From Topomyia yanbarensis (taxonomy: Eukaryota > Arthropoda > Insecta > Diptera > Culicidae): a DNA stretch of 64,000 nucleotides. The position numbers and the translations under genes are program-made. Under the pieces are notes generated by a model, which was given only the letters and a program-made list of their open reading frames with translations, ran no database searches and had not been told where the DNA came from. The stretch's first letter is position 1; each line of letters begins with the position of its first letter. Shown here piece after piece: positions 32,159 to 44,797 of this stretch. Location: contig NC_080672.1 of NCBI RefSeq assembly GCF_030247195.1, positions 6,200,001-6,264,000 of the forward strand, given 5' to 3'.

Positions 32159-33383
32159 GTAATATTATGAAATATTGTTTATTGCAAGCTACTGGTAAAG
32201 TATATGTAGTTTAAGTGTATCGATATTACTACTCGTCTATTTATGCACATTTCCTATTGAAATTACTTATATTGTTAAAAGAGATATATGTATCACTAAG
32301 AATGCGTTGTATGCATCTTTATCGATATCAAAAACAGATAATATATTTTATACGCGTATGTCAATTCGCATCTCATCTACTTGCAAACGACAACAAAATA
32401 TCCTCTATAATTAAAAAACGAAAAAAAAGCAAAATATCCAAAATTGAAAATTAGTTTTGTTTTAGGCTTCCGAAAATGATAACGTAGCGGACAGACTAGA
32501 ACACGTTTGCAATAATAGATTGAAAGGAGAATGATGATAGGGGAAATATGTAAAAACGTTATCTCCATCGAAACCAGAATTGATAAGACTGGACAAAACA
32601 GTCTTCGCGGTACTAAATTCCCCCATTCCGTGTTGATATACACATCTTTTTGAATCGATTTTTGATTCCTGGGGTTTTCTAATCACAGATGACCAAGTTG
32701 GAGGTTCGGCAAGAAATCAAGTGACTTTATGGAATGCAACCCCAATGGATGCTAATATTTAAATTCTTTCAAACTCTTTCGTTATCCCATACGGCACCGG
32801 AACTACCCCGAGGGAATTGGAAATAACTAGGTATAGAATAGGTGAATGGATGTTAGTATCGGGACCTTACTGCGATGACGAACGAGTTTTGAAAAACTCA
32901 TAAAGGAACGTTTGGTGTATTTTGGATTTAGAGAATCGGTGGAACTTCAGTTCGAGCGCAATCTAATAGATAAAATGGCATCGATAGTGCTGCAATCTTC
33001 AAACTTTTTCCGAATTATTTGATAAATGGCGAAAGGATCTCAAATTCTGTGATTTAAATCCGATGTTTCCAGAGCCAATACTAAGCAACACTCTCGCTAA
33101 TTTATCGGAGGCCTGGCAAAAGCTTGGGATACTATATCTATCCAGAAACTGATATTAATCGTTGATATTTTATTAACCGGTTACACACCTTTATAAAATG
33201 GTCAATGGACAAATATTTTGAGATATTAATGTAAATTATAGATATATTGTTTTACGTACATATGCAATGTTTGCTTCGTAAACTTTAATCACGGGTAATT
33301 TTTCATTGACAGTAATTAGCTGACGTTACATGCCACACATTATCTGAGAATTTACTTTAGATAGTTGACTTCCCGATCATTTA

Positions 33384-33453
33384 GGGGATGGCATCGCGTA
33401 GTTGGAAATCGTTTGCCTTGTACGTAGCTTACTTGAGTTCGATTCTTAATCAA
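33384..33453 (+). mobile_element. SINE head, 3'-truncated
   Basis: GGGGATGGCATCGCGTAGTT to TTGAGTTCGATTC matches the tRNA-like head of the SINE family; the body is missing. A still shorter, similar fragment (GGGATAGCATAGTTGAAACC) is at about 34,987-35,008. Confidence 0.6.
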
Positions 33454-35480
33454 TAATAAACGTACAAATGAGAATGGTATCCATAACAATCTATGTCTGA
33501 AATTGTTAAATTGTTTTGCTGGAAAAAAATATAATTTGAACAGTTATTCATTATTTCTTGTTCAAATATTTCTGCATAATTTCAACATTCTGCACAAATC
33601 AAGACTCAAGAAAATCTAGAGAGAACAAAACTACGTAATTCAGCTCCTAAATTGCCCTGATTCTACCTATTATCGTCTTCGCCAAGAATTGAAGAAAAAT
33701 TAGCCAAGAAATTGAGTTCTGGTGCAAAAATTGTTGAATTTCGATCTAGATTACCCACCTGAACATAAAACATGAAACAGAAAATTAAAAAAAAACGAAT
33801 TTCACTAAAAACCACTGCTTTTAAATTGATTTCGCATTAACGGATAAAAACTTATTTTTATAAATAAAGTATGCTATTTCAAGTTGTGACGATCGTGTTA
33901 TAAATGTAATATTCGAAGATATTTTTGTTAGAATTTTAGTTATTCATGTCTGTACCTTCGTCGCGACCGGTAGTTTTTGAGTGGTAGTTAATAATGCGAA
34001 GATTTTCTAGAAAAAGCATCGTCACTGAGTCGCTTATCGATGTTCTTTACATAGTAAAATAACAGAATTGTTACTTTTACATTATAATGGTTTCGATAAA
34101 TTCGCTTCTCCCAAACTTCTAAAATAAATTGGCAAAAGTGTTTTTTTTCACGCTGAAAACCTTCCCCCCCCCCCTCCTTAAGGGTGAATACCGAATAATC
34201 GGTAAAAATGACTGAATAGGCAATTAATTAGTGCGAGAGGTACCGAAAAATTGTCTTTCAACCATTAATCAAAATTTTGAGGATGTAATAATTTTTGTTA
34301 AACATAGTTTTGCTTTCTCCTCAACAAGGCGTAGATTGCAGGCTTGCTAGATGAGAACACTAGGCTATTTGAAAAATGCAGTCATTTTTTGTGGCATAGT
34401 GTTATCAGTATGAGAAAATAAAAGAGAAGGAAAGGGGAGCCCGAGCAAAGTCCAACATCAAAGTTACAGCAAGTAGACAACATATTTTGATATCAAGCAT
34501 CAAATTGAAATCTTATTTTGATATCAGTTTAAATTTTTTCAGATATGACATATTTTATCTCATTTTTATGTGCTTACATTTTTAGAAAAAAATGTTTGTT
34601 TCTATTTCTTTGACAAACATCAAATTGATTACTTATTTTGTTTTCAATGAAATATTTCACCATCTCAATGAGTTTTCAATTTGCTTTCACTGATAGCATA
34701 AATGATAACCTGAGCAATCATTCACTACTACATCACAACATCAAGTTTAGTTCTCAATTTGTTATCAGACTCTGCTCGGGAGGGAAATCATCAAATCAGT
34801 TCTGTTTATTTTATTTTGACAAATTCAACATGAGTTCCTTAGTCAACATGTAAATTGTGATGTAGACTTCTTATAATATTTACTGCAATATTTCTTTTTG
34901 TTGGAGATCGAACATCGTAAAAACAAGGCATACGATATTTCCATTCATTATCCTCAAACGGGGAACATTGATCACTTCATGGGAGTGGGATAGCATAGTT
35001 GAAACCGATTTTTTTACATTTTGTAATAAGCCACATGTGATAATAGATACCCCGTGTTTTGTACTGCAAACGAACATGGACATGAAATTGTGTTATCCTC
35101 GGCTGGGTTATTATCGAATATTCGTTATTGTATATTGAAAAGATAGTTGGATATTGTCTGGAACATAACCTGAGTTATGTTATGTTATGTTTATATGCAG
35201 GCTTTAAGCGTATCGGGCATTCGCATACATAACCTGAGTCTCGTTATTACACTTAAGGCTATTAATTCAATTCAAATGATCTTCAGCGAAATCTAGTCGG
35301 ACCACAGCTCTTAATAATTGTTTTCTCAGTATTCCTTTCTTAGTGTATTCTCCGGAAATTTTTTTCCATCAGTCGCCATCAAACACTTTGCAAATATTCA
35401 GTTCAAAATTTACGATTGGAGTTTACATACAGTGAGCGACCAACGAACATCGATCGGATGTTTTGAAAATTGTTTTTTCG
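33454..35480. other. Crimpy-like intron, no gene recognised
   Basis: AT-rich intron sequence with homopolymer runs (for example a C tract at 34,164-34,176). No coding domain or family with a second copy was seen. Confidence 0.4.
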
Positions 35481-35498
35481 GTGTTCACGCAAGTGTCC

Positions 35499-35704
35499 AA
35501 CTATCAAAAATATATTTAATGGTTAGTGAAGAAACAAATGTCCAATTAATTCTCCAGATTGTATACTAGCTCTAATAACATTTGTTTCTTTTGTTTTGTT
35601 TCTTTTGGACATTTGTTTCTTTTTAACTATCAAAAATATATGTAATGGTTAGTGAGGAAACAAATGTCCAATTAATTCTCCAGATTGTATACTAGCTCTA
35701 ATAA
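35499..35704. repeat. Two-copy tandem duplication, about 124-bp period
   Basis: AACTATCAAAAATATAT, then AACAAATGTCCAATTAATTC and CAGATTGTATACTAGCTCTA occur at 35,501-35,582 and again at 35,625-35,704 with three or so differences. A CATTTGTTTC pyrimidine stretch lies between. Confidence 0.85.
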
Positions 35705-37164
35705 GGGATGTTGTTAGGTAGATAACAAATTCTCCAACAGGGATTTTCTTCGAACTGGAATCTGCTATTAGCATGGAACGAAAAAAACTAAGTACTGATA
35801 CTTTATCGTTTTTAGAAGATTGTAAATGATTCTGAAAGATACTGCTATTATCTATTTTTTGTTAATAGTTTATAGACGCCAGAAAATAACGATTTACACC
35901 TGATGTGCCGACAGAAAACAAAATTTATTGATCGAGAAGCATCTCACTCTGCCCTTGGACTTTGTTCATCTTTACCAATGTCGCATGTCCATCTTACTCA
36001 TGCCAGTTTTAAATGACGGTTTTGTGCCTCTTCGTTATAACCATTTTAAACATTTTTCTGTGAAATTTTATTAGCATAAGTTACTATATTGATAAAGTAT
36101 GATCTCAAATCACGGTTTACGTACAATTTGTGAGAAATGCATCAATTGATGAGTAGAATTTGTTATTTAACCTTAAGGTGTCTATCTTAGGCACAATTCT
36201 TCAACACTTTCACACAATTTTAGCGTTCGGTTGTGGCGCTTTGTCTGAAATAGACTGAAAAAAGTTGAGTTTTTCCATATCGCTTCCAAAAAAGTTCTTG
36301 ACCAATGTTTGTGTTATGTATCCGTTATTTATATCATAACTAGGCTCTTCATAATTTAATATAAAATGGTAAACATACGTACGAGTTACGGGGGCAGGCA
36401 GTTCGGGTGTATTTTTATTTCTGTGCGATGTGCGATTCGACGCTTTGTCTCGGTGTTCCTGTGTTTTCTTCTCAAGGCCACATTCCAAGGCCAAGTCTTT
36501 TGTTCGTGCGTGAGGCTAAAACAATTGCTATCTGTACAAACTAGAATGGTTCGTCGATGGAAACCAGTTTAAAGCTAGGGTAATGGGTCGATTTTATCCA
36601 TGTTTGTATTATCACCCTTCCCATTTGAAGCCGTTGGCTTGAGCAGCCATCTTTGTTCAACGCATTGAGTCGAATGGTAGGGCAGCAATAGAGACGTTCG
36701 ATTCGAGTGTCACTGCGCTCAAACACGAGCCTTTCACCGTTTTAAGACCTTTACATAGGTTTCATATATATTCCCACTAACACCGCGGTTGGTCACCGAC
36801 AGCGCGAATCAAGCTCAGACTATGCCACTACCCAGCGCGAACATTCACAAATGTTCTCCCAATCCGCGGTGAGGCAAAGATTGCTCAGACGTATACGCTG
36901 AGAAGGCCGCTGCTTATAAGACGTTAGAAACACGAGTGAAGAGTTTGATGAAATCTAAGAAACGTAGTTACTGGCGCCTACTAACGAGAGCGTTGAATAT
37001 TCAAACCGTTGGATATTCGATTTCCCCTAGAAGATTTGTCCGGATTCCGCTCCGGTACAGACATTTATGAAAGACCGATTTGCTTCAACGAGTTGTTCAG
37101 TATTATTTATCAAAGAACCCTCGGAAGTTGGGAAATTTCGTAGAGCAATGGTGAACTAGTAAAG
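35705..37164. other. Crimpy-like intron, unassigned
   Basis: A minus-strand frame of 94 residues at 36,210-36,494 has no recognisable domain. From about 36,780 the GC content rises and the sequence may belong to the retrotransposon that is recognisable from 37,165. Confidence 0.35.
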
Positions 37165-37800
37165 TAGCTATATACGATATTCCCGAAGGTATCGACGAAA
37201 ACATGGTTCAAGGGGATGGATGTGGAGCGTGACTTCATTCGTGTGATATCCCGACTCATGGCAATCCATTTTACGCTGGATGCACATCTTCGGCATATTA
37301 GGCTTGTGGATAGTGGTGTCTGCGCTTGTAGCGACGACTATCACGACATCGAACACATTGTCTGGGCGTGCACCGAGTATAGTTCCGCAGGTCTCAGCTA
37401 ATGGACACCCTTCGGGGCCGAGGAAGACGACCCAATGTCCCAATTCGAGATTTTATGGCAAGCCGCGACCTCCCTTATATGTCTCGCATCTATCTCTTCA
37501 TAAAACCAATCAACATAAGAATGTAGCCCCTCTCTTACTCTTTTTCTCATTATCAGAAGTCACCTCTACTGCTTTTGTCGCTCCTACTCACACCAGAGCG
37601 CTATTACGAGATCGTCTTTACTTTACACCAATCTCCTTGCATAAACCCAAATTGGAGTTCTGGCCCATCTAGAGGATTCCCTACGGGACCGACGAGGACC
37701 ACTAGACATCTCGCTGCGTGCGGCGATAATGACAGCCTTGGATCGCCAGATTATCGTTGACGATTTGCCACAAACTGCAAGCTTTATGTACTTCTCCTCT
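37165..37800 (+). pseudogene. 3' part of a non-LTR retrotransposon (same family as at 6,250)
   Basis: The frame WFKGMDVERDFIRVISRLM, then VCACSDDYHDIEHIVWAC is closely related to the minus-strand copy at 6,281-6,601. A frameshift after CTEYSS moves the frame (SQLMDTLRG-like continuation). The remaining 3' sequence runs directly into the (AT)n tract at 37,833. Confidence 0.72.
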
Positions 37801-37830
37801 CTGTAGCCGTTGTCCTCTCCCCCTGTGTCT

Positions 37831-38393
<563 letters not shown>

Positions 38394-38832
38394 GTTTGGA
38401 TATTGGAAGGAGAGTCTGTGAATTGGCATATTGCTTACTGGACGAATTTTGCTAATATTTCGTGGTTACGTTTTCAATGAAGTGGTCTTGTCATAGTTTC
38501 GTTCTTCTACGACAAACGGTTCCCTAAATTAAAAATTTGGTAAAATTTCAAGTTGAATCCCGATTGTTCGAACTTTTATTAATCAAAATATTAAATTTTG
38601 GGTGGGACGAACATCGTCAGGTCAGTTATTATAGCATAAAATTTAAGTATTCCATTTTACCTATTTTTTTGCAATATTTGTGTCGTATTGAGCTTAAAAC
38701 TTCTATTTACATTCACAACTATTTGACAACAATTTTTTGCAGCTAAATTTTGCTCGGCGTTTATTTTTCACCTATGACTATAACTGTGACATAAAGATTG
38801 ATTAATAAACGTTTTCTTCATTTTTGTTGCAG

Positions 38833-39743
38833 ATAAAGTCGGATGCAGAAACGTAGCTTGCCCCAAGCCAGAGCCATGTCCTATGGATAGTTACCCAAAA
38901 CCATTGGTGAAACATTTGCCAGCTCACATTCCTCATCATCTACGTAGTAGTGCTGGAGATGTACGCCGAGAACGAGATATTGTTTTCAGTACCCTGCAGC
39001 GAGAATCTATAAAAATAATACCAACCACTTATGATCATCATTACCAGAAACGAAGTATCATTGACGACGATATATTAATTCAGTACTGTTGTCCATCCTA
39101 CGAATGTATCTGTAAGCCAAACTACTGTGACCAGGAATGTCCTCCTAACGAAATACCAGTCAATACGACCGCACCCACCGATCCAAATGATCTACCGTAT
39201 GGCGTCCCTGGGAATTGTTGCATGCCTTGTAGAAAAAGTTACTGTATAACGAATACTTTTCGAAAGCATGGTCAAAAATGGCGCAGCGATGACTGCACAA
39301 CTTGCGAATGTCACTACGGCGAGGTTAAATGTCAGCAGTCTTATTGTCAACCACCAGATTGTCTTAATTATGAGCTGATTCCTGGTGAATGTTGCCCTGT
39401 TTGTGTAAACGACTCTACTAACTTTTGTCGAGATATTAAATACTGCAGTATTGAATGTCAATACGGGTATCGACAACAGGGAAATTGTGACTTATGCGAA
39501 TGCACTAGACCAACTACCATTGGAACTGGATTGGTAAACACGAATATCAACGATACTGTTACGAAAGACAATATTACAGGTCCCTATCAGCAACACAGCA
39601 ATAACAGCAGTCATGTTTATAATGTTCAATTCTGGATTATAATGCTGTTGAGCCTTGGCTCTGGATTAGCTCTTACCCTCATAACTGTTTGGTGTTGCCA
39701 TTTCCACAAAAACGCCAAATACAGTATTGTACAAATTGCGTGA
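38833..39743 (+). CDS. cmpy: Crimpy/CRIM1-like membrane protein, main exon
   Basis: Follows TTTTTGTTGCAG and stops at TGA 39,741-39,743. With exon 1 it gives a 322-residue protein. Order: signal peptide 1-19; cysteine-rich start (CRNVACPKPEPC); low-complexity basic stretch with a dibasic KR near 91; Cys cluster ending NCCMPC about 147-152; VWC domain about 157-210 (YCITNTFRKHGQKW, DDCTTCEC, then ECCPVC); antistasin-like motif about 218-243 (CRDIKYCSIECQYGY, NCDLCEC); N-glycosylation sites such as NTT, NIT and NSS; transmembrane helix about 286-308; tail of 14 residues ending SIVQIA. VWC plus antistasin plus one helix is the CRIM1 layout; fly crimpy restrains the BMP ligand Gbb in motor neurons. 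That role here is inference. CRIM1 of vertebrates has more VWC and antistasin copies and an N-terminal IGFBP domain, absent from this transcript form. Confidence 0.85.
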
Positions 39744-41780
39744 AATCTGCAGTGAAATGAATATCATTGTATCGTGCTGCTTCCTGTATTATTAAATATG
39801 CACGAATGTATCATTTTATAAGTATATACACCGATGTCAATGTTATTTGAATTATTATACTATGGGTTTACAATTGTTGATATCATAAGTATAGGTAAAA
39901 GTATTGTTCGACATTATTTTGTACCGCTTTAGAGTCTGAATAGCATGCAAAGACGAGTAAAAGTCTTCCGCAAAGGATAAAGACAACCGTGGCTCTGCAG
40001 TTCATATGTGCATCTATGCTAAATATTTGTTAATATGCATCCACAATCACTGTCGATAAGAAATAGGTTCGAAAACATTGTGATAAATTGTATATAGAAG
40101 ATATTTTGCAAAATCGCTAAGTTTCTACTTCTAATCAAAGAAATATTTTACCAAACTGTTAAAGTTATTGATGTAGCATCGTAAGATATTTTTCATATTT
40201 TAGAAAATCATAAAGACAAAATAATTTTGTTGAACTTAGACTGTTTGAATGGTAATTAAAAATATTTATTTATTAAAGTTACATTAATATTTAAACAATG
40301 AAAAGAAATTATGAATATAAAGTATATTTATTATTTTTTATCTTATGTATTAAACAACCGCCGATAGTTGTAAAATTTAGGTATTATTTATTCTATTTTT
40401 TGTTATTTCAATGTTTTAATTAGAATTTGAGCCATTGTGCAAGATATTTGTTAAAATGACTATTGTATGGTGATAAATAATATTAAAAATGCTTCCATAA
40501 AAGCGGTGCAGTCCGTAAGTATATACAAAATAAAACCATATTGATGTTATTCAACACAAATGCAATTATTCTGCTTTTTATATCAAATAGATAAACAAAT
40601 ATCATCAACTTGGCGTAATATGCTCTAACTCTCGGAAATTCAACGTAATATGTCTCAAAAATATTCCATACCATTGCACCTATTGACAATTTTTCTGGTC
40701 CTAAATGTCCGCTTGAGTAGTTGGATGTTTATGCCCCGCTTTTTTAATTTCATACATCTAGTTGTTACAATGGCTACTTTATCTCTATCTCTCTTTGCTT
40801 GAAGCACAATCCAAAACCAAACAACTAGAAAACTGACAAAAAGGATTATTTTGGAACAAAAAAATGAAGAATGCAACAATGGCCAATCGTACAGTTTACT
40901 ATTCCCTCGCTTGATGTACAATTCGAAAACACATACATACAAAATTGTAAATTTTGCACCAAGGTCATATTTGAACATTAATTGTAAAAAAGTTTTTAAA
41001 TCTAAAGGAAAAACTACGATCTTTCGTAAAATACGTTTAAATAAAAAAAAATGTAGCCAGCTACAAAGAGCCCCATGGTTTATTTTTTCAGTTGAACATT
41101 GTCTTTAACTTAGCTTTGACTTTGTCTTTCGCAATGCTTGAAAAAAACTTAACACATTATTAAATTCGACTGCTATATAAAATCCACATTCACAAATAAT
41201 ATAATACCTACTGTGTGGCCATACAATTTGTATTATTCAAACAAAGCAATATTTCTGCATTCTGAAATGTTCTGTAAAATCCCATGCTCTTCACAAAATG
41301 TATAATCTATACAAAAGCCGAAAATGTATGATCAATTTAAAAAAATGCCACTATGGATAGAAATGTGAATAAATCTGGATGCATAGAAATTTTTTGCATT
41401 TGTTTCATTCCGTTATATAGGAGTGGTAGATAGAGAATCATATTTAACGCAAATGATCATATTTAAACAGTGTTATTGATTTTCAACTGAAATTGTTTTG
41501 TTTGTCTTAAATACATCTAACCTTATATGTATGTTAGTTACAACTGTACTTACTTTCATTTTCATCGTTTATCATTGTAAATTGAGGCTTCTACCACAAT
41601 GAAAAGGTGCTACCTTGATTTGCATTTTAGTTTCCAATCCCGGAATTTGGACTAGCAAATTCTTTCTCGATACTACATAAGGTCTCATTCCAGCAAGAGC
41701 GGTGTTTGTTCATCGGTCGCTTAGAAGTTAGAACAAACCACGGGTGAAGCGACGACTGCAGAGCGAAAAAAGAATGATTG
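39744..41780. other. Crimpy-like 3' UTR and downstream sequence
   Basis: Very AT-rich. Candidate poly(A) signals are ATTAAA near 39,792 and AATATTAAAAATG near 40,477; the end cannot be fixed. Minus-strand frames at 40,483-40,978 include a hydrophobic stretch (IILFVSFLVVWFWIVL) but no family was recognised. Confidence 0.45.
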
Positions 41781-41785
41781 TCAAT

Positions 41786-41930
41786 GAGGTGGGCGAAGCG
41801 TATTGGTAAATCAATTGCCTTGTACGCAGCGCTCCTGGGTTCGAGTCCCAACCCCGCACATACGGTTAGAAATTTTTCATAAGAGATTTTTCTAACCTGA
41901 AAAGGCGAATGACCTTGAAGTTGTGGAGTT
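41786..41930 (+). mobile_element. tRNA-derived SINE (Feilai-like)
   Basis: GGGCGAAGCGTATTGGTAAA, B box GGTTCGAGTCC, body with AGAGATTTTTCTAACCTG, tail GCGAATGACCTTGAAG. The A-rich tail is missing; the 3' end passes into a short direct repeat CTTGTGGAGTTTTCTAAGA at 41,938-41,959. Confidence 0.78.
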
Positions 41931-41959
41931 TTCTAAGACCTTGTGGAGTTTTCTAAGAA

Positions 41960-42600
41960 CCCTGAAAATCACTTTTTTCATAACAATTTTTCTGGGCGCG
42001 TTTTTTATTTTAAAAATGTTCTAAGATTTTGTCCAGCTTAAGAAAATACACGATTTTTGTTATGCAAGTTTATTTCAATATCTTATATCTATGTAGTTTT
42101 AGTGCCAGAAAAGCAACATTTAGGTATGAAATAACATTTCAATCCGCAAATTTCGGCAGACAAAGCCATATTCATTCGAATCTATAAAGCAAACGCTATC
42201 AAATCCAGGGATAACTATTTGTCGCATGCTGTCTTTTGCATGCAAAAACATTATTCAAATAAGGACTATAAAACTCTTTTATAAGGCCATTCATATTTAA
42301 GAGTGACTTTATATTACAACTGGAGCCCTTTTTGCGACGGGAACTGTCATACACGTCAACATCGTCATCATTTATGTAGCCTTGACGAGCGTTTGTATTG
42401 CCATCGTTAATACTGCCTTAATTCCTTGCTTGTTTCTTTCTGTTGATTTTGAGGTACTGGATGCAACTATAACAGATGCCATTACGACCTGAACGAATTT
42501 TCTTTAGTGGTTTCTGAACATGGTTTCCGTAATGTGCCACATGATCACAGAACTGATACGTAATAAATGTGCAAAGAGTTGTCTGTTTAGTTGGACCGCA
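41960..42600. other. No gene recognised
   Basis: AT-rich sequence upstream of a reverse transcriptase relic; no support for coding. Confidence 0.35.
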
Positions 42601-42624
42601 CTGGGTTTCACTTTTTTAACAAAT

Positions 42625-42938
42625 CGTTTGAACAAGGCGAATTTCCGGTGATTTAGAAACAGTCGTTCATGTTCCCTGTTTATAAGAGCGGTGATCGTCG
42701 AAATGTTTGAAACTACCGTGGCATAACTAGCCTGTCTGCTGCCTCCAAGATATTTGAAATGGTTGTAAGCACCTTCGTACTCTCTCGCACGAAAAGTTAC
42801 ATTTCTACCGATCATCATGGGTTTATGCCCGGACGATCCGTAGTAACCACAAATCTTCTAGATTTCACATCAACTTCCATCACGCAGATGGAAGATAAGG
42901 CAGAAATTGATGTAGTTTACACATAGCATAGCATGGCA
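42625..42938 (+). pseudogene. Jockey-clade reverse transcriptase, N-terminal RT part
   Basis: The plus-strand frame reads FEQGEFPVI, FPVYKSGDRRNV, NYRGITSLSAASKIFEMVVS and HHGFMPGRSVVTTNLLDF, the early RT motifs of Jockey-type retrotransposons, interrupted by at least two stop codons. It breaks at AEIDVVYT (42,938), exactly where related sequence resumes at 44,813. Confidence 0.82.
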
Positions 42939-43002
42939 TAGCACGAATACCTACACAAATCGTATATGGAGTTGCAGAATTGAGTATATCTATTGTCATA
43001 TC

Positions 43003-43049
43003 TGGCGAATGACCTAAAAAGGTTAAAGCCACAAAGAAACAAAAAAAAA
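43003..43049 (+). mobile_element. Very short 3' SINE/LINE tail insertion with 13-bp target duplication
   Basis: Only about 47 bp (TGGCGAATGACCTAAAAAGG, TTAAAGCCACAAAG, A-run) flanked by the perfect direct repeat CTATTGTCATATC at 42,990-43,002 and 43,050-43,062. It is the shared 3' tail of the SINE family, inserted after extreme 5' truncation. Confidence 0.8.
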
Positions 43050-43160
43050 CTATTGTCATATCAGACTTCGCCACGATCTACAATGACGTAGACCCGCTCA
43101 ACTCCACACACCTGGCCACGTCCTTGCAAGCGTTTTTATTTCATAATAGTCCTATCACCT

Positions 43161-44069
43161 AGGGTTGTGGTACCGGTAATACCGGTACCGAAAATCCCGG
43201 GAATACCGACCCATTTTTGGTACCGCAATACCGGTACTGAACAAAAGCTAGTACCGGTATTTTCGGTACTATACAATTTTTTATGACAAATATGTTAACT
43301 CTGCAGGGGGATCTGGTTCAAAATATCGGTCTGCAAAATAACGTTTAATTATATTAATTTTCATTCTAGATAAATCGTTGAGATATCATCTTTGTGTGGA
43401 AATGAGGTGGGGCCATCATCACATTCTCATTGGTTTCAATTATTCACTTATCTATAAAAGAACGAACAGCGATTTAGTAGCTAACAGTTTTAGACTTGGT
43501 GAACTGCTTCAAATGGGGCGATTCTTAATTATTGGTGATCTGAAAATTCAGCAAAACTCCGTAGTTTACAGGAAAGCAAGGAGCCTTGATATGTATTAGA
43601 GAATAGTAGGCAAACGACATAAAGGTCGAAACCAATTTTCAGAAAAGCAAGAGAGGAAATGCGATTAACCTGCTCGGATTTACTGCCATTCTCGCTTTGA
43701 TTTACTGTTGTTAGTAGGGTTTCATACATTTACAATCTGTTCGGAAGTCGCACCACTTAGCAGTTATTGATTTCAAAGTGGCCTAAATTTCGAAATAAAA
43801 GAAGGTGCCCTATACGAAAAATATCTTCTGTGAAATGAGTCTTGCCATTCCGAAGCAATTAAAAACAATAAACATGTTTTTTGACCAGCGCAAATCAATC
43901 ATCTGAGAATAAGATCATCAGTTTGAGCATTCAATTTCAGTTTGAAGATTTTTTCGATTTTTTTTAAAAAAAATATTCGAGTACCGGTACTTTACCGGTA
44001 CTACCGGTACTGAGGGGTTCAGTACCGTAGTACCGGTTCTCGCTAAAAAGGGTCGGTACTGCGAACCCT
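43161..44069. mobile_element. hAT-like element rich in GGTACCGGTA repeats (909 bp)
   Basis: Left end AGGGTTGTGGTACCGGTAAT, right end inverse of AGGGTTCGCAGTACCGACCC. Flanks TATCACCT (43,153-43,160) and AATCACCT (44,070-44,077) fit an 8-bp target duplication with one mismatch. Each end carries several ACCGGTA units on both strands, in phase with the termini. The centre is AT-rich and non-coding. Confidence 0.8.
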
Positions 44070-44797
44070 AATCACCTACTTACGGAAAACGCTCGGAACC
44101 GAAACAGTTTTCATAGATGACGGAGATGTAAAAAGGCGAGAAAATGTTATCTGGGGAATATATAAATTCATATGTTATAAATACTTACAATTCTCATGCT
44201 GGTTTGTGTGTTACATCATCTACTAAAATCTTTACTAACATCTTGACGCTAGCAAAAAAACGAAAACAACGTTGAATTGTCTTCACGCTTTTAATTTTTT
44301 TCCTTCTATTATGCGATTATGACTTGACTTGGTGAGGCTGGTATTTGGTAGTCGCAACGGATCGGAAGCATCAGCTTGAGGCTAGTTAAGATCCGATGAA
44401 TCTCAATCACCGATGGGAATAGGGTGCAATCATCTGGATATTTTCTCGAAGAATCGTCACCCAAAGGTGACGAAGGCGACTGACCAAGTTTGCCAGCTTC
44501 ATGACAGTCAGTTACATCAGCGGTACTGAGTAGCATGTTCGAGGCGTGCTTTATGGCTGTAGGATAGCAAACTACAAATAAAAAGTGAAGATACTTATCT
44601 GTTCACTCGATGTACGACTGGATAACAAAATCAGTCGATTCTACCGATTCTACAATCAGTAAACCGTTCCAGATGCAAACACCTTAGGTAGCCTTCATTT
44701 CGGTAGCACAAAGGATGTGCAAATAAACTGACAGCTTTCGTCACCCACGGAACAACCTATCACGTTGTCCAGATTGTGATGACGTTCGCCACCTACG

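Noticed and set aside
40655..40978. Minus-strand frame with a hydrophobic segment, downstream of the crimpy-like gene
   Set aside because: One possible membrane helix but no recognisable receptor motif, no splice support, very AT-rich context; kept only as a note.
42504..42818. Minus-strand 104-residue frame
   Set aside because: It is the antisense of the Jockey-type reverse transcriptase relic read on the plus strand.
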